Shown piece by piece: positions 1 through 15,000 of a DNA stretch of 64,000 nt. Position numbers and translations under genes: made by a program. The notes beneath the pieces are model-generated. The model was not told the DNA's origin. It made no database searches and was given only the letters and a program-made list of their open reading frames with translations. Positions within the stretch are counted from its first letter, which is position 1. Each line of letters starts with the position of its first letter. This stretch comes from Planctomycetaceae bacterium (GTDB lineage Bacteria > Planctomycetota > Planctomycetia > Pirellulales > Pirellulaceae), in NCBI GenBank assembly GCA_020638995.1, contig JACKHM010000003.1:372001-436000 (forward strand). The letters run 5' to 3'.

Positions 1-3000
1 AGTTTGCTGCCGCAGATCACAGATGCCGTGGTGATCGACGGGATGACGCAGACGACCAATGTTGGTGATACGAATCCCGGACTCCTGGGAACAGGCGGGA
101 CGGTGGGCGTGGACGGCCTGACGCTCGATCAGGTGCAGCGTTCAGAGATCGAAGTGACAGACGGTGCGGGGCTGACGATTGGCTTCGATGTCGGTGCGGA
201 CAACGTCACAGTTCGCGGCCTGGCGATTCACGGCTTCGGCAATTCCGGTAACGGGGACGCCGCGATTTTGGTCCGAGATGGCGTGTCGGGCGTCCTGGTC
301 GAAGGGAATATTCTTGGAACGATCGCTACGGGGATCATCGATCCCGGATCGGCGGCGGCACGCAACTGGATGCACGTTGCCTCGTCGGGCGGCGACAACG
401 GCGTTGTCCAGAATAATCTGATGGCGTATTCAGAAAGCCATGGCATTCGATTGCCGAATGCTTCGGAAGGATGGCAGATTCTCAATAACGAGTTCCGCGA
501 CACAGCCATCGAATCCGCGAATGGAGACGGCGTCGTCTTCAACACCACCACATCGGGTCTGGTTCAGGGGAATCTGATCACGGGAACTTCAACACAGGCG
601 ATCACACTGAATGCGGCGATCAGCGGTATTACCATTGTCAACAACACGTTGACGGGCAACGGCGTCGGCACGACGCTCGCGGCGCCAGTCCAGTCGCAGG
701 GAATCATTGTTCGTGCCGGTACGACTGAGTTGACCATTGATCGCAACGTCATCGCGAACAATTACGGGGCCGGCATCGGCGTCAATGATGGTGCTTCCGG
801 TGTGAGCATCACGCAAAATGCGATCTATGGAAATGGCACGATCGTATCGCGCAACGGAACCGCTGCCAGTGGCCAGATTGGCATCGATCTCAATGCTCCG
901 ACCGACGACATCGATCTCGGAACGTCTCCCTACTACACCGTCAACGACGCCGGTGATGGCGATGCGGGCGGCAACAACTTGCAGAATTTCCCGGTGCTAA
1001 CAGCAGCCATTTCGTCCGGCGGCAACACAACAATTACCGGTACGTTTAATAGCAACGCTTCGACGAACTACCGACTTGAGTTCTTTTCGTCGGCAACGGA
1101 GGATGGCACGGGCTACGGGGAGGGCGAGACGTACCTCGGATCTGCTTCCGTGACGACGGATGGCAGCGGCAATGCAACGATCAACGAGATTCTTACTGGT
1201 ATCACGTTGACCAACGGGGACTACGTATCGGCGACGGCGACCGTCGATTTGGGCGGTGGAAACTACGGCAGCACTTCGGAGTTTGCCGCCAATGTGTCGG
1301 CCATCACGCCGGGCTTTACGGTGACGCCCACCAGCGGACTAACAACCACCGAGGCTGGCGGCACAGCACAGTTTACGGTCGTCTTAAGTACGGCGCCGAC
1401 GGACGACGTGACAATTGGCATCTCGTCCAGCGACATCACCGAAGGCACGGTTGACAAGTCCTCGTTGACATTCACAACCGGTGACTGGAGTACGCCTCAA
1501 ACGGTCACAATCACAGGCGTTGACGACGAAATCGATGAAGGCAACGTCGGCTATTTGATCGTGACTGCGGCCGCCGTGAGTTCCGACAGCGATTACAACA
1601 ACGTGAATGCCAGCGATGTCTCGGTCACCAATACCGATAACGACACGGCCAATTCGATCGCGTATGAGTCGTTCAGTTATTCGACGGGCTCGCTTTCCGG
1701 GAAAAACGGTGGCACTGGGTGGTCGGGAAGCTGGACCGCGGCCATTGGGACACCATCAACACCCAATGTCGTGAGCGGAACGCTTCACGACGCTAGTGAC
1801 AATCTTGTTAGCAAAGGGAATTCAGCACAACTGATTTCGACCGGCGACTCGTCCGAGTATCGCCACATGTCAACGACCATTGGCACGAGCGGGACCACGA
1901 AATGGATGAGCTTTTTGCTGACCGTTGACAGTACGATTTCCGCGAGCGATTACGCGGGGATTTCCCTCGGTGGCACGGACGACCACGGTTCGGATGGCCT
2001 GTTCATCGGGGCGACTGGTAACGCGAAGTACACGATAGAGCAGGTCGGCGGCGTATCCTCCGTCTCGGCCTCGAGTTCCAACGTGTCCGTGGGCCAGACT
2101 GCACTACTTGTGGTTCGCATGGATTTCGCAGCCGGAAACGACACCATTACCTTGTATGTTGACCCTACGCCGGGTATTTCCGCTCCTGATTCGCCAAGTG
2201 GTTTGGTCGCGGTCAACACAGGGATTGACCTCGGATCATTCACGCGTGTCGTCCTGACCGATGGCACTTTCAGCGGCCCATCGACGGACGCAACGTATGA
2301 CGAAATTCGATTCGGAGATTCCTATGCGGAGGTGGTACCGTCACTGATCCATGTCACTCCGACCAACGGACTGACGACGACGGAGGATGGCGGAACAGAC
2401 ACCTTTGCTGTGGAACTGGTCCAGGCCCCGACCGACGATGTGACGATTGGCCTAAGTTCCAGCGATGCCACGGAAGCGAGCGTCGCACCAAGCAGTTTGA
2501 CCTTTACGGCATCGAACTGGGCAAGTGCTCAAACTGTGACGGTGACCGGACTGTCCGATGCGATTGAGGACGGTGACATTTCCTATTCGATTCAAACGGC
2601 GGCCGCCACAAGCAGTGATTCGACGTTTAGCGGCGCAAATGCAGCCGACGTGTCCGCTGTCAATGAGGACACGACCCAATTGAACAGTGTGCCCGGTGCA
2701 CAGTCCACGCCGGAGGATACGTCTCTTGTTTTCAGTGCCGGCAACGGAAATGCAATCGACGTCAATAGCAGTGGCAACTTGGAAGTGACGCTGTCGGTAA
2801 CCAACGGATCGTTGACGCTTTCAGGAACGAGCGGTCTGACGTTTACGAGCGGTGACGGAACGAGCGATGCCTCGATGACATTCACCGGAACGGGCACTGA
2901 CATCAACACGGCGTTGAACGGATTGAGCTTTGACCCGACAGCCGACTACAACGGCGGTGCGACTCTGACGCTTGATACCACCGAAGGCCCGTCAGCACTG

Positions 3001-6000
3001 GACATCGATGCGGCGTTGGATGGACGTTACACGTTCGACAATACCGGAGCACTGGGCACCGATGACAGTGGCAGCGGTAATACGGGATCGGTGGTCGGAG
3101 CAACGGCCTTTAATGATCCGACACGCGGCGATGTGTTGCAACTCGACGGCTTCAACGACTACGTACAGATTGCCGGTCACTTTGGAAACCCGGCGAATGT
3201 GACTCTTGCTGCCTGGGTCAATCTCACGACGGCTGACACTCAGGGATCGGAAGTCATCTCGCTGGGCGATTCGGCAATACTGCGCGTCGATGAGGGAGGA
3301 AAACTCGAAGGGCTTTTCTATAACGGCAGCAGTTGGATCATTACGTCTTACAACGTTACCTTGGAAGGTGCCGGTTGGCACCATGTTGCCTATAGCTTCA
3401 ACGATACAGGAAACGCTGCCAAACTCTATCTGGACGGTGTGGAGGTCGCTTCAACCACCACCTTTGGTTCGATCAACTATTCGCTGGGAGCAAACAGCTT
3501 TATAGGCAAACATGGCAACGGAGGATCGACTTGGGATTTTACGGGCCTGATCGACGATGCACGCATCTACACACGAGCGTTATCCGCTGTAGAAGTGGCT
3601 GAGCTTGAAGCGATCGGTCCTCCCGCAACCGATACCGACAACGTGGCGATCACAGTCACGGACGTGAATGATATCCCGACACTAACCAGCTTTGCGGCAC
3701 CAATCGACACGACCAACGAGGATACCGAAGTCGAGCTCACCCTGGCGGAGCTGAAGGCTCAAGGCGACGAAGCCGACATCGACGGTACGGTCGATGCGTT
3801 TGTCGTGCAGAGTATCACGACTGGCACACTCAAGATTGGTTCGAGTTCCGGCACGGCCACGGCCTGGGCAGCCGGTACCAACGACACGATCAACGCCACG
3901 AATCACGCTTACTGGACTCCGGCCAGCAACGCCAATGGCACGCTGAACGCGTTTGCTGTCATCGCGGAAGACGATGATGGTGGGCAGTCCGTCGGCAACG
4001 TGACCGTCCAAGTCAACGTCACCGACGTGAATGATATCCCGACACTGACCAGCTTCGCCGCGCCGGTTGACACGACCAACGAAGATACCGAAGTCGAATT
4101 GACATTCGCCGAGCTGGCGGCTCAAGGCGACGAAGCCGACATCGACGGCACGGTCGATGCCTTCGTTGTGCAGAGTGTTGCCACCGGCACCTTGAAGATC
4201 GGCACCAGTTCCGGCACGGCCACGGCCTGGGCCGCAGGCACCAACGATACGATCGACGCTTCGAATCACGCCTACTGGACTCCGGCCAGCAACGCCAACG
4301 GAACCTTGAATGCGTTTGCTGTCATTGCCGAGGACGATGATGGCGGACAATCCGTCGGCAACGTGACCGTCCAAGTCAATGTGACCGACGTGAATGATAT
4401 CCCGACACTGACCAGCTTCGCCGCGCCGGTCGACACGACCAATGAAGATACCGAAGTCGAATTGACATTCGCCGAGCTGGCGGCTCAAGGCGACGAAGCC
4501 GACATCGACGGTACGGTCGATGCGTTTGTCGTGCAGAGTATCACGACTGGCACACTCAAGATTGGTACGAGTTCCGGCACGGCCACGGCCTGGGCCGCAG
4601 GCACCAACGATACGATCGACGCTTCGAATCACGCCTACTGGACTCCGGCCAGCAACGCCAACGGAACCTTGAATGCGTTTGCTGTCATTGCCGAGGACGA
4701 TGATGGCGGACAATCCGTCGGCAACGTGACCGTCCAAGTCAATGTGACCGACGTGAATGATATCCCGACACTGACCAGCTTCGCCGCGCCGGTCGACACG
4801 ACCAATGAAGATACCGAAGTCGAATTGACATTCGCCGAGCTGGCGGCTCAAGGCGACGAAGCCGACATCGACGGTACGGTCGATGCGTTTGTCGTGCAGA
4901 GTATCACGACTGGCACACTCAAGATTGGTACGAGTTCCGGCACGGCCACGGCCTGGGCCGCAGGCACCAACGATACGATCGACGCTTCGAATCACGCCTA
5001 CTGGACTCCGGCCAGCAACGCCAACGGAACCTTGAATGCGTTTGCTGTCATTGCCGAGGACGATGATGGCGGACAATCCGTCGGCAACGTGACCGTCCAA
5101 GTCAATGTGACCGACGTGAATGATATCCCGACACTGACCAGCTTCGCCGCGCCGGTCGACACGACCAATGAAGATACCGAAGTCGAATTGACATTCGCCG
5201 AGCTGGCGGCTCAAGGCGACGAAGCCGACATCGACGGTACGGTCGATGCGTTTGTCGTGCAGAGTATCACGACTGGCACACTCAAGATTGGTACGAGTTC
5301 CGGCACGGCCACGGCCTGGGCCGCAGGCACCAACGATACGATCGACGCTTCGAATCACGCCTACTGGACTCCGGCCAGCAACGCCAACGGAACCTTGAAT
5401 GCGTTTGCTGTCATTGCCGAGGACGATGATGGCGGACAATCCGTCGGCAACGTGACCGTCCAAGTCAATGTGACCGACGTGAATGATATCCCGACACTGA
5501 CCAGCTTCGCCGCGCCGGTCGACACGACCAATGAAGATACCGAAGTCGAATTGACATTCGCCGAGCTGGCGGCTCAAGGCGACGAAGCCGACATCGACGG
5601 TACGGTCGATGCGTTTGTTGTGCAGAGTGTTGCCACCGGCACCTTGAAGATCGGCACCAGTTCCGGCACGGCCACGGCCTGGGCCGCAGGCACCAACGAT
5701 ACGATCGACGCTTCGAATCACGCCTACTGGACTCCGGCCAGCAACGCCAACGGAACCTTGAATGCGTTTGCTGTCATTGCCGAGGACGATGACGGCGGAC
5801 AATCCGTCGGCAACGTCACGGTGCAGGTCAACGTCACGGACGTGAATGATATCCCGACACTAACCAGCTTTGCGGCACCAATCGACACGACCAATGAAGA
5901 TACCGAAGTCGAATTGACGCTGGCCGAGCTGAAGGCCCAAGGCGACGAAGCCGATATCGACGGTACGGTCGATGCGTTTGTCGTGCAGAGTATCACGACT

Positions 6001-9000
6001 GGCACACTCAAGATTGGTACGAGTTCCGGCACGGCCACGGCCTGGGCCGCAGGCACCAACGATACGATCGACGCCACGAACCACGCTTACTGGACACCGG
6101 CCAGCAACGCCAACGGCACCTTGAACGCCTTTGCAGTGGTGGCGGAAGACGATGACGGCGGGCAGTCCGTCGGCAACGTGACCGTCCAAGTCAACGTCAC
6201 GGACGTGAATGATATCCCGACACTGACCAGCTTCGCCGCACCAATCGACACGACCAACGAGGATACCGAAGTCGAATTGACGCTGGCCGAACTTAAGGCC
6301 CAAGGCGACGAAGCCGACATCGACGGCACGGTCGATGCCTTCGTTGTGCAGAGTGTCGCCACCGGGACCTTGAAGATCGGCACCAGTTCCGGCACGGCCA
6401 CGGCCTGGGCCGCGGGTACCAACGATACGATCGACGCCACGAATCACGCCTACTGGACTCCGGCCAGCAACGCCAATGGCACGTTGAACGCTTTTGACGT
6501 CGTCGCGGAAGACGATGACGGCGGACAATCCGTCGGCAACGTCACGGTGCAGGTCAACGTCTTTGCAGTCAACGACCAGCCGGTCATTAGCAATCTCGAC
6601 GGCAATCCCACCTTTACCGAAGGCGGCGCGGCGGTTGTCCTCGATTCCGACGTCGACGTGAGTGACGCGGAACTCGATGCACTGAATGGTGGCGCGGGTA
6701 ATTACAGTGGTGCCAGCCTGACGATCGTCCGCAACGGCGGCGCCGATGCTGAGGACGTATCGAGCTTCAACGACGGCAACGGCATTACGCTGTCAGGTAG
6801 CAACCTGATCAAGAACAGCCAAACGATCGCGACCTTCGATACGACTTCAACGGCTGGCGAACTTGTCATTACGTTCACCGACACCAACGGCGAGATTCCG
6901 ACATCGGCTGACGTCGACAACATCCTGCGTCAGATTACTTACGCTAACAGCAATAACGCACCACCGTTGAGCGTGCAATTAGATTGGACGTTTGATGACG
7001 GTAACACCGGCTCGCAAGGCAGCGGCGGCAACTTGCAGGCGCTCGGCAGCACAACCGTCAATATCCAGAATGCAGCTGACTTGGCGATCACGGCACCTGC
7101 GACCGCGACAGTCACCGAAGATACAGCATTTGTGTACTCCGGAGCCAACGTCATTCAAGTGAACGACGGCATCGTAGCGGACTCTCTAATTCGCGTGGCG
7201 TTGAATGTCGCCAATGGCACGCTGACGCTGGCTAGCACGACCGGCCTTTCGTTCGTGGAAGGTTCCGACGGTTCTTCGAGTTTTGTAATCGATGGCCTGG
7301 AAAGCGACATCAATACGGCGCTTGACGGCCTGCAATTCACTCCCTTCGACGACTACAACGGCGGCGACACGCTGAACATCACCGCTGCGATCGCCGCGGA
7401 CCTTGTCGGCAACTACACCTTCGAAGGCGGCAACGCGAACGATCAGAGTGCCGGGACGGATGACGGTGGTGCAATCAACGGCGACGCAGTCGTAGTGACC
7501 GATGGCTCGCGAGGTCAGGTCTTGAGCGTGGATGGAACTGGTGACTATGTTCGAATCAGCGGGATGTTCGGAAACTCGGGCGACGTGACGCTTGCCGCCT
7601 GGGTCAACCTGGTTGCGGCGACGCACGGCGACATCATTTCGCTGGGAGACAATGTTGCACTACGCTATGACGACAGTATCAACAAGCTGGTCGGCTTCTT
7701 CTACGACGGCGCGACTTGGCACAACACCGAATTCTATACGCCACTAGGCGGTACCTGGCTGCACTTTGCCTATAGCTTCGACAGTGGGACGAACACACAA
7801 ACGCTGTACCTCAACGGCAGCGAGGTCTCTCAAACCAATCATGCCGGTTCGATCGTTTACGCTCGCGGTATAGACACCTTCATTGGAAGCCACGGCAACG
7901 GCAATCCGACCTGGGATTCAGAGGGCCTGATCGACGACGCCCGCATCTATACGCGTGCCCTGACGGCCGACGAGATCGCAGCACTGGCCACCGACCAAGT
8001 TGAGGTTACCGACAACGTGGCGATGACGGTGAATCCGGTGAACGACGCGCCGACCTTCTCCGTTGGGGACGGAGTGGTCACTACGGCCATCGGTGGCGGC
8101 GACGACACGATCAACGGAGCGATCGTCCAGGCAGATGGCAAGACGTTGACGGCAGGTCGCAGTTACAACGGCACGGATTACGACTTTGCTCTAGTTCGGT
8201 ACGATGCCGACGGTCTGCTCGATTCGACCTTCGGGGGTGGCGATGGCATCGTTACGACTGCGGTGGGCGCTGCCGATGACATCGGGCGCAGCATCACCCT
8301 ACAGACCGACGGCAAGATTCTGCTCGGCGGTTATTTCAGCAATGGCGCAAACAATGATTTCGCGTTGGTCCGCTACAACGCGGATGGCACGCTGGACACC
8401 ACGTTCGGAGGCGGTGATGGGATCGCCACCACAGCCATCGGCTCCGGTGATGACCTTGCCTACAGCGTCGCCGTTCAGTCCGATGGAAAGATCGTCCTAG
8501 CGGGTTACAGCGACAACGGCGTCGACTTCGATCTGGCCCTGGTTCGCTACAACGCCGACGGCACCCTGGATTCCGGATTCGGAGGCGGTGACGGCATCGT
8601 TACTACGGCGATCGGCGCGGGAGACGATGTTGCGTTTGGTGCCACGATTCAAGTCGATGGAAAGATCCTGTTGGCGGGCTACAGCGACAATGGCACAGGA
8701 TCTGACCTTGCGTTAGTCCGCTACAATGAGGACGGAAGTCTCGATACCCTCTTCGGTGGCGGCGACGGAATTGCAACAACGACCGTCGGGGCAACCTACG
8801 ATCGTGCTCGTGCCATCGTTGTACAGACTGACGGACGCATCGTGGTTGGCGGCTACAGCGACAACGGCAGCGACAACGACTTGGTGTTGCTGCGTTACAA
8901 CATCGACGGCACGCTCGATACCAGCTTCGGTGGCGGCGATGGCATCGCAACGACGGCAGTCGGTGCCGGCGATGACCAGGGCCTGGCGCTTGCTTTGCAA

Positions 9001-12000
9001 GCGGACGGCAAATTGCTGCTTGGAGGTACCAGCGACAACGGCTCGAACAATGACTTTGCTTTGGTTCGATACAACACCGACGGCACGTTAGACACCACAT
9101 TTGGCGGCGGCGACGGAATTGTCACCACAGCGATAGGAACAGGGAACGATCAGGGTCTGGCCCTTGCGATACGGTCAAATGGCGAAATCCTGCAAGCTGG
9201 AAGCAGCAGTAATGGCGCCGACAATGATTTCGCATTAGTGCGTTACAGCGCGGACGGTTCGCTCGACAGCCGCTTCCGTCTTATAGATTCACTCGACAAT
9301 AACCCCACGTTTGTCGAGGGCGGCGCTGCGGTTGTGCTTGACTCCACCGTCGAGATCTTCGATCGAGAATTGAGCGGTATCGACGACTTCAACGGCGCTA
9401 CACTGACCATCGAACGCAACGGCGGGGCTCAGTCGGAAGATCAATTCAGCTTTACAGGCAATCTGTCATCGACGGGCGAGGGACAGCCGCTGATTCTGTC
9501 CGCGGTCAACATCGGCACGGTCACAACCAACAGCAGCGGCACCTTGCTGATCGCGTTTAACAGCAACGCCACGCAGGCCCGCGTCAATGAAGCCATGCAA
9601 TCGATTGCCTACGCCAACGGCAATGATGCGCCACCGGCGAGCGTGCAATTAGATTGGACGTTTGACGACGGTAACAGCGGGGCTCAGGGGAGCGGCGGCA
9701 ACCTGCAGTCGCTCGGCAGCACGATCGTCGATATCCAGAACGCAGCCGACCTGGCGATCACGGCGCCCGCAACGGCGACAACCAACGAAGACACGACACT
9801 GGTCTATTCCGGCGCGAACGTCATTCAGGTTAACGACGGCATCGCGGCTGACAACCGGCTTCAGGTTACGCTCAGCGTCGCTCATGGCACACTGACTCTG
9901 GCGAACACGGCCGGCATCACGTTCGTCGCAGGCTCGGATGGTTCGTCGACCTTTGTGATTGAAGGGCTGGAGAGCGACATCAACACCGCGCTCGATGGCC
10001 TGCAGTTCGATCCGAACGCTGACTACAACGGCGCCGACACGCTGAACATCACGACGGCGATTGCCGCCGATCTGGAGGGTCTCTATACCTTTGACGGCGG
10101 CAACGCGAACGATCAGAGTGCCGGGCCGGCCGACAACGGTACGCTGAACGGAACCGCGACGACGGTCATCGACGGCACGCGCGGCGAAGTGTTGAGTCTC
10201 GACGGATCACCGACGAGCAACGTCCAGATCACGGGTCGGTTCGGCGAGCCCGCGAACGTCACGCTGGCCGCCTGGGTCAATCTCACCACCGCTGATGCCG
10301 CCGGCGCGGAAGTCATCGCGGTGGGTGGAACACTTGGCATCCGTTTGGATTCAGCCAGCGGATTACACGCTTTTGCCTATAGCGGGTCGGGTTGGGAAAC
10401 GGTCAGCTATGGCGTGACGCTGGCTGGCGGCGGCTGGCATCACGTCGCGATGAGCTTCGACGATGCGACGGGAACGGTGTCCCTGTACCTGGACGGAGCC
10501 CTGGTCGGAGAAAACGTCTCGGGCAATTCGCTGACGTACAGCGGTCCCTTCACCGACACCTACATCGGCAAGTCCGGCGATCCCGGCAACGGCGACGTTG
10601 ACTTCACCGGTCTGATCGACGATGCGCGAGTTTACTCGCGAGCCCTGACCGCCGACGAAATCGCCGCACTGGCTACGGATCAAGTGGAAGCAACGGACAA
10701 CGTGGCGATCACAGTTGCAGCCGTCAACGATGCACCGGCGTTTTCGGCAGGTGACGGTATTGCGATAACCGACTTTGGAGGCAGCGACGAATACGGCCAA
10801 GACGTATTGCTGCAGTTGGACGGCAAATTGTTGGTGGCCGGCTATTACTATAACGGTAGCGATTATGACTTTGCCTTGACTCGCTACAACGCGGACGGAA
10901 CATTGGACACGAGTTTTGGCGGTGGAGACGGCTTCGTAACAGCGGATCTGGCAGGCACTGATGATTTCGCGTACGGTGCCGCGTTGCAAAGCGATGGCAA
11001 AATCCTAGTCGTCGGAAACACAAACAATGGCGCAAACACCGATTTTGCGATTTTGCGGTTCAACGCGGACGGCACATTGGATACGAGCTTCGGTGGTGGC
11101 GACGGGATCGTCACCACGGCGCTCGGCAGCGGCAACGACTACGCATACGGAGTGTCTCTCCAGTCGAACGGCAAGATCGTCGTGGCCGGATACGGTCACA
11201 ACGGCAGCGAATTCGACGTGGCCGTAATGCGCTACAACACCGACGGCACCTTAGATTTAACGTTCGGCGGCGGCGATGGCATCGTCACCACCGATGTGTC
11301 CAGCTCTCCAGATCGTGGGGTGAATGTCGCGGTTCAAACGGATGACAAGATTGTCGTGGCTGGCTATACGCTGGCTGGCGCAAACAACGATTTCGTTGTT
11401 ACACGCTACACGGCAGATGGTGTGATTGACACTTCGTTCGGTGGCGGTGACGGGATCGTCATCACCGACCTTGCCGGCGGGAATGACTACGCTTGGGGCC
11501 TGGCTCTTCAGACCGACGGTCGCATCTTGGTCTCTGGCCAGGCTTACAACGGAGTAAACCCCGACGTGGCGTTAGTGCGTTACGACATCGACGGCACGTT
11601 GGATACGAGTTTTGGTGGCGGTGACGGGATCGTGACCACGGACATTGGTGGCGGCAGCGACACTGGTCGCAGTGTGTCCGTACAGTCCGACGGCAAGATC
11701 GTGGTGACGGGTTACGGAGCGATCGCTGGCAACAACGACTTTGCAGTCGTCCGCTACAACACCGATGGAACCATCGACACGAGCTTTGGCGGCGGCGACG
11801 GCATCGTGACGACGGCGATCGGAAGCGGCAGCGACTACGGGCAAAGTGCTGCGATTCAGTCCAACGGGAAGATTGTCGTTACCGGTACGACCATTGGCAC
11901 CAGCGACGATCTTGTCGTCGTGCGATACAACGCCGACGGCACGTTAGATACGCGGTTTGATGTCGCCAACAGTCTCGACGGAAACCCGACATTCGTCGAG

Positions 12001-15000
12001 GGTGGCTCGCCAGTCGTCTTGGATGCCAATGTCGCCATCTTCGATGCCGAACTCTCGAACATCGACGACTTCAACGGCGCTACACTGACCATCGAGCGCA
12101 ACGGCGGGGCTCAGTCGGAAGATCAATTCAGCTTTACAGGCAATCTGTCATCGACGGGCGAGGGACAGCCGCTGATTCTGTCCGCGGTCAACATCGGCAC
12201 GGTCACCACCAACAGCAGCGGCACCTTGCTGATCGCGTTTAACAGCAACGCCACGCAGGCCCGCGTCAATGAAGCCATGCAATCGATTGCCTATGCCAAC
12301 GGCAATGATGCGCCACCGGCGAGCGTGCAACTTGATTGGACGTTTGACGACGGTAACAGCGGGGCCCAGGGGAGCGGCGGCAACCTGCAGTCGCTCGGCA
12401 GCACGATCGTCAACATAGCGGCAGTGAACGATACGCCGATCGTCGCCGGTCCAGGCCTGGCGTACGCCGTCAACGAACAAACGAACTTGGCGATTCACGG
12501 CACGGGCTTTAGCGTGACTGACGTTGATGCGGCCAGTGGGACGATGACGGCGACGCTCCAAGTTGGTGAAGGCGCGATCACCGTCGTCGCCGGCGACTCG
12601 GGCATCACGATCAGCAGCGGCAACGGCAGCGCCATCGTTGTGGTCACGGGCACGGTAACGCAAATTGACAACTTATTTACCGGAGCGGGCACCGGCACGA
12701 TCACCTACTTCAACAGCAGCGACACACCATCGGCGTCCACGGTCCTCACCGTTACCGTCAACGACGGGGGTAGCACGGGAACTGATCCGGGACTAACGGC
12801 GGATGGTAGCAGCGAGCAAGACGCCGCATCGCAAACGATTAACATTACCGCCACGAACGATGACCCGACTAATGCAGGCAGTCTGCCGACCGACATCATC
12901 GTGACGGAAGACATCTTGTCGAATGTTGATTTGTCGCCGGTCGCCTTCAGCGATGCCGATGCAGCCAGCAGTTCACTGACAGTGACTTTGTCGACCACAA
13001 CCGGTGGCCAGCTAACGGTCGCCGCGGGAACCGGAATCACGCTGGGCGGCACCGCAACCGCTCGCACCTTCACCGGCACTCTGACCGATCTGAACAACTA
13101 TTTCGACACCGCGTCGAACATCCAGTACCTGCATCCTACCGCGAACATGAACGGCAACGACGCTGACACGATCACCGTCGTCATCAACGACAACGGCAAC
13201 ACCGGAACCGGAGGCGGGACGGATCAGACCTTGGGAGTTGTCAACGTCGACATCACAGCCGTCAATGACGATCCGGCGATTACCAGCAGCGGAGGCGGCA
13301 TTAGTGCCACGGTCAATATTGATGAAAACACAAATTCGGTGACCACAGTCACCAGTACGGATGTCGATGGTGGAACTGCGAGCTATTCCATCAGTGGCGG
13401 CGCGGATGCGCTGAAATTCACAATAGGTAGCTCAACAGGAATCCTGTCGTTTGTCACGGCTCCAGATTTCGAGTCTCCGACAGATGTTGGCGCGGATAAT
13501 GTCTACGACGTACAGGTTCTGGTGAGTGACGGCAACGGCGGAACCGATACACAGGACATTGCAGTCACGGTGCTGGACACGGTCGACACAGGCCAATATC
13601 TGGATCGATTCACCACCAGTGCCTTTAACAATAACGACGGAACTCTCGTGTGGTCATCGGACTGGGTGGAAATTGATTCCGGAGGCATCGGCACATCGAC
13701 CGGCAATATCGATGTCCCAACACCGTATATGCGGATATTCCCATACAGCATCGGAGATTCGCTCACACGTGAAGCGGATCTGTCTGCTGCGTTGACATCC
13801 ACATTCTCGTTCAATTGGATTTACAATAATTTGTCGGGAGGACAGATTGCAGTGCAGGTTTCGGGTGATGGAGGCAGCAACTTCACCACGCTGGAAACAT
13901 TGACAAGTGGGAGCGTAATCGGCGTCCACAGCTTTGACATTACTGCATACCAGGCGGTAGACACCCAAATACGCTTTTATGTCGCCGTCGCTGGCGGTGC
14001 GGGTGGCGTGCGCCTCGACGACGTTCAGATCTCGCTCGATTCAAATACCCCGCCCACGATCACCTCAGACGGAGGCGGAGCGACGGCCAGTGTCAATGCC
14101 TCGGAAAATTCGACTACGGTCACGACCGTAACTGCGACGGATGGCGACGGACACTCGCTGACTTATGTGATTTCCGGAGGCGCCGATGCATTGCTCTTCG
14201 CAATTAACAGCAGTTCTGGAGAACTGACCTTCGTATCAGCCCCGGATTACGAAACGCCCGCAGACACCGATCTGAACAATGTTTATGAAGTATCTGTTCA
14301 AGTCAACGATGGACACGGTGGTGTTGATTCGCAGGACATCAGCGTGACCGTGACGGATGCCAATGATGCACCAACGGCTGCGGACCACACGATTTCGACG
14401 AACGAAGATACAACATACACTTTCACCTCGGGCGACTTCCAATTTGCCGACGCCGACGGTGACACCTTGGCCAGTGTGAGGATTACTTCACTGGAATCGG
14501 TCGGTGCGCTGCAACTCAATGGAGTTGATGTGGCGCTGAATCAGGTGATCAGCAAAGGCGACATCGACGCGGGGCTGTTGAAATTCGTTCCCGTAGCAGA
14601 TGCCAATGGTGCGGGATATGACAGCTTCGAGTTCTCGGTCAACGATGGTCTCGTCGATTCGGTTTCAAGCTATACGATGACCACCGATGTCGCAGCCGTG
14701 AATGACCCGCCCAATGTTGCCGGACCAGGCTCGGCGTATATTGTCACCGAGCAGACAAATCTTACCATTCACGGCACGGGCTTCACCGTCACAGATACTG
14801 ATGCAGCCGGGGGCTCGATGACGGGGACGATTACCGCAGGTGAAGGCACAATCACAATCGTCGCCGGCGATTCCGGAGTCATCATCACCAGCGGCAACGG
14901 CAGCGGAACGGTCGTCTTCACTGGGACGCTCGCTCAAATAGATAGCCTCCTGACCGGAGCGGGCACCGGCACGATCACCTACTTCAACAACAGCGATACG

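Noticed and set aside
3682..5802. A 706-codon open frame on the minus strand within the repeats
   Set aside because: It is a shadow of the eight tandem repeats: lack of stops in one unit is copied into all. Its repeats have the same 363-bp period as the sense strand.
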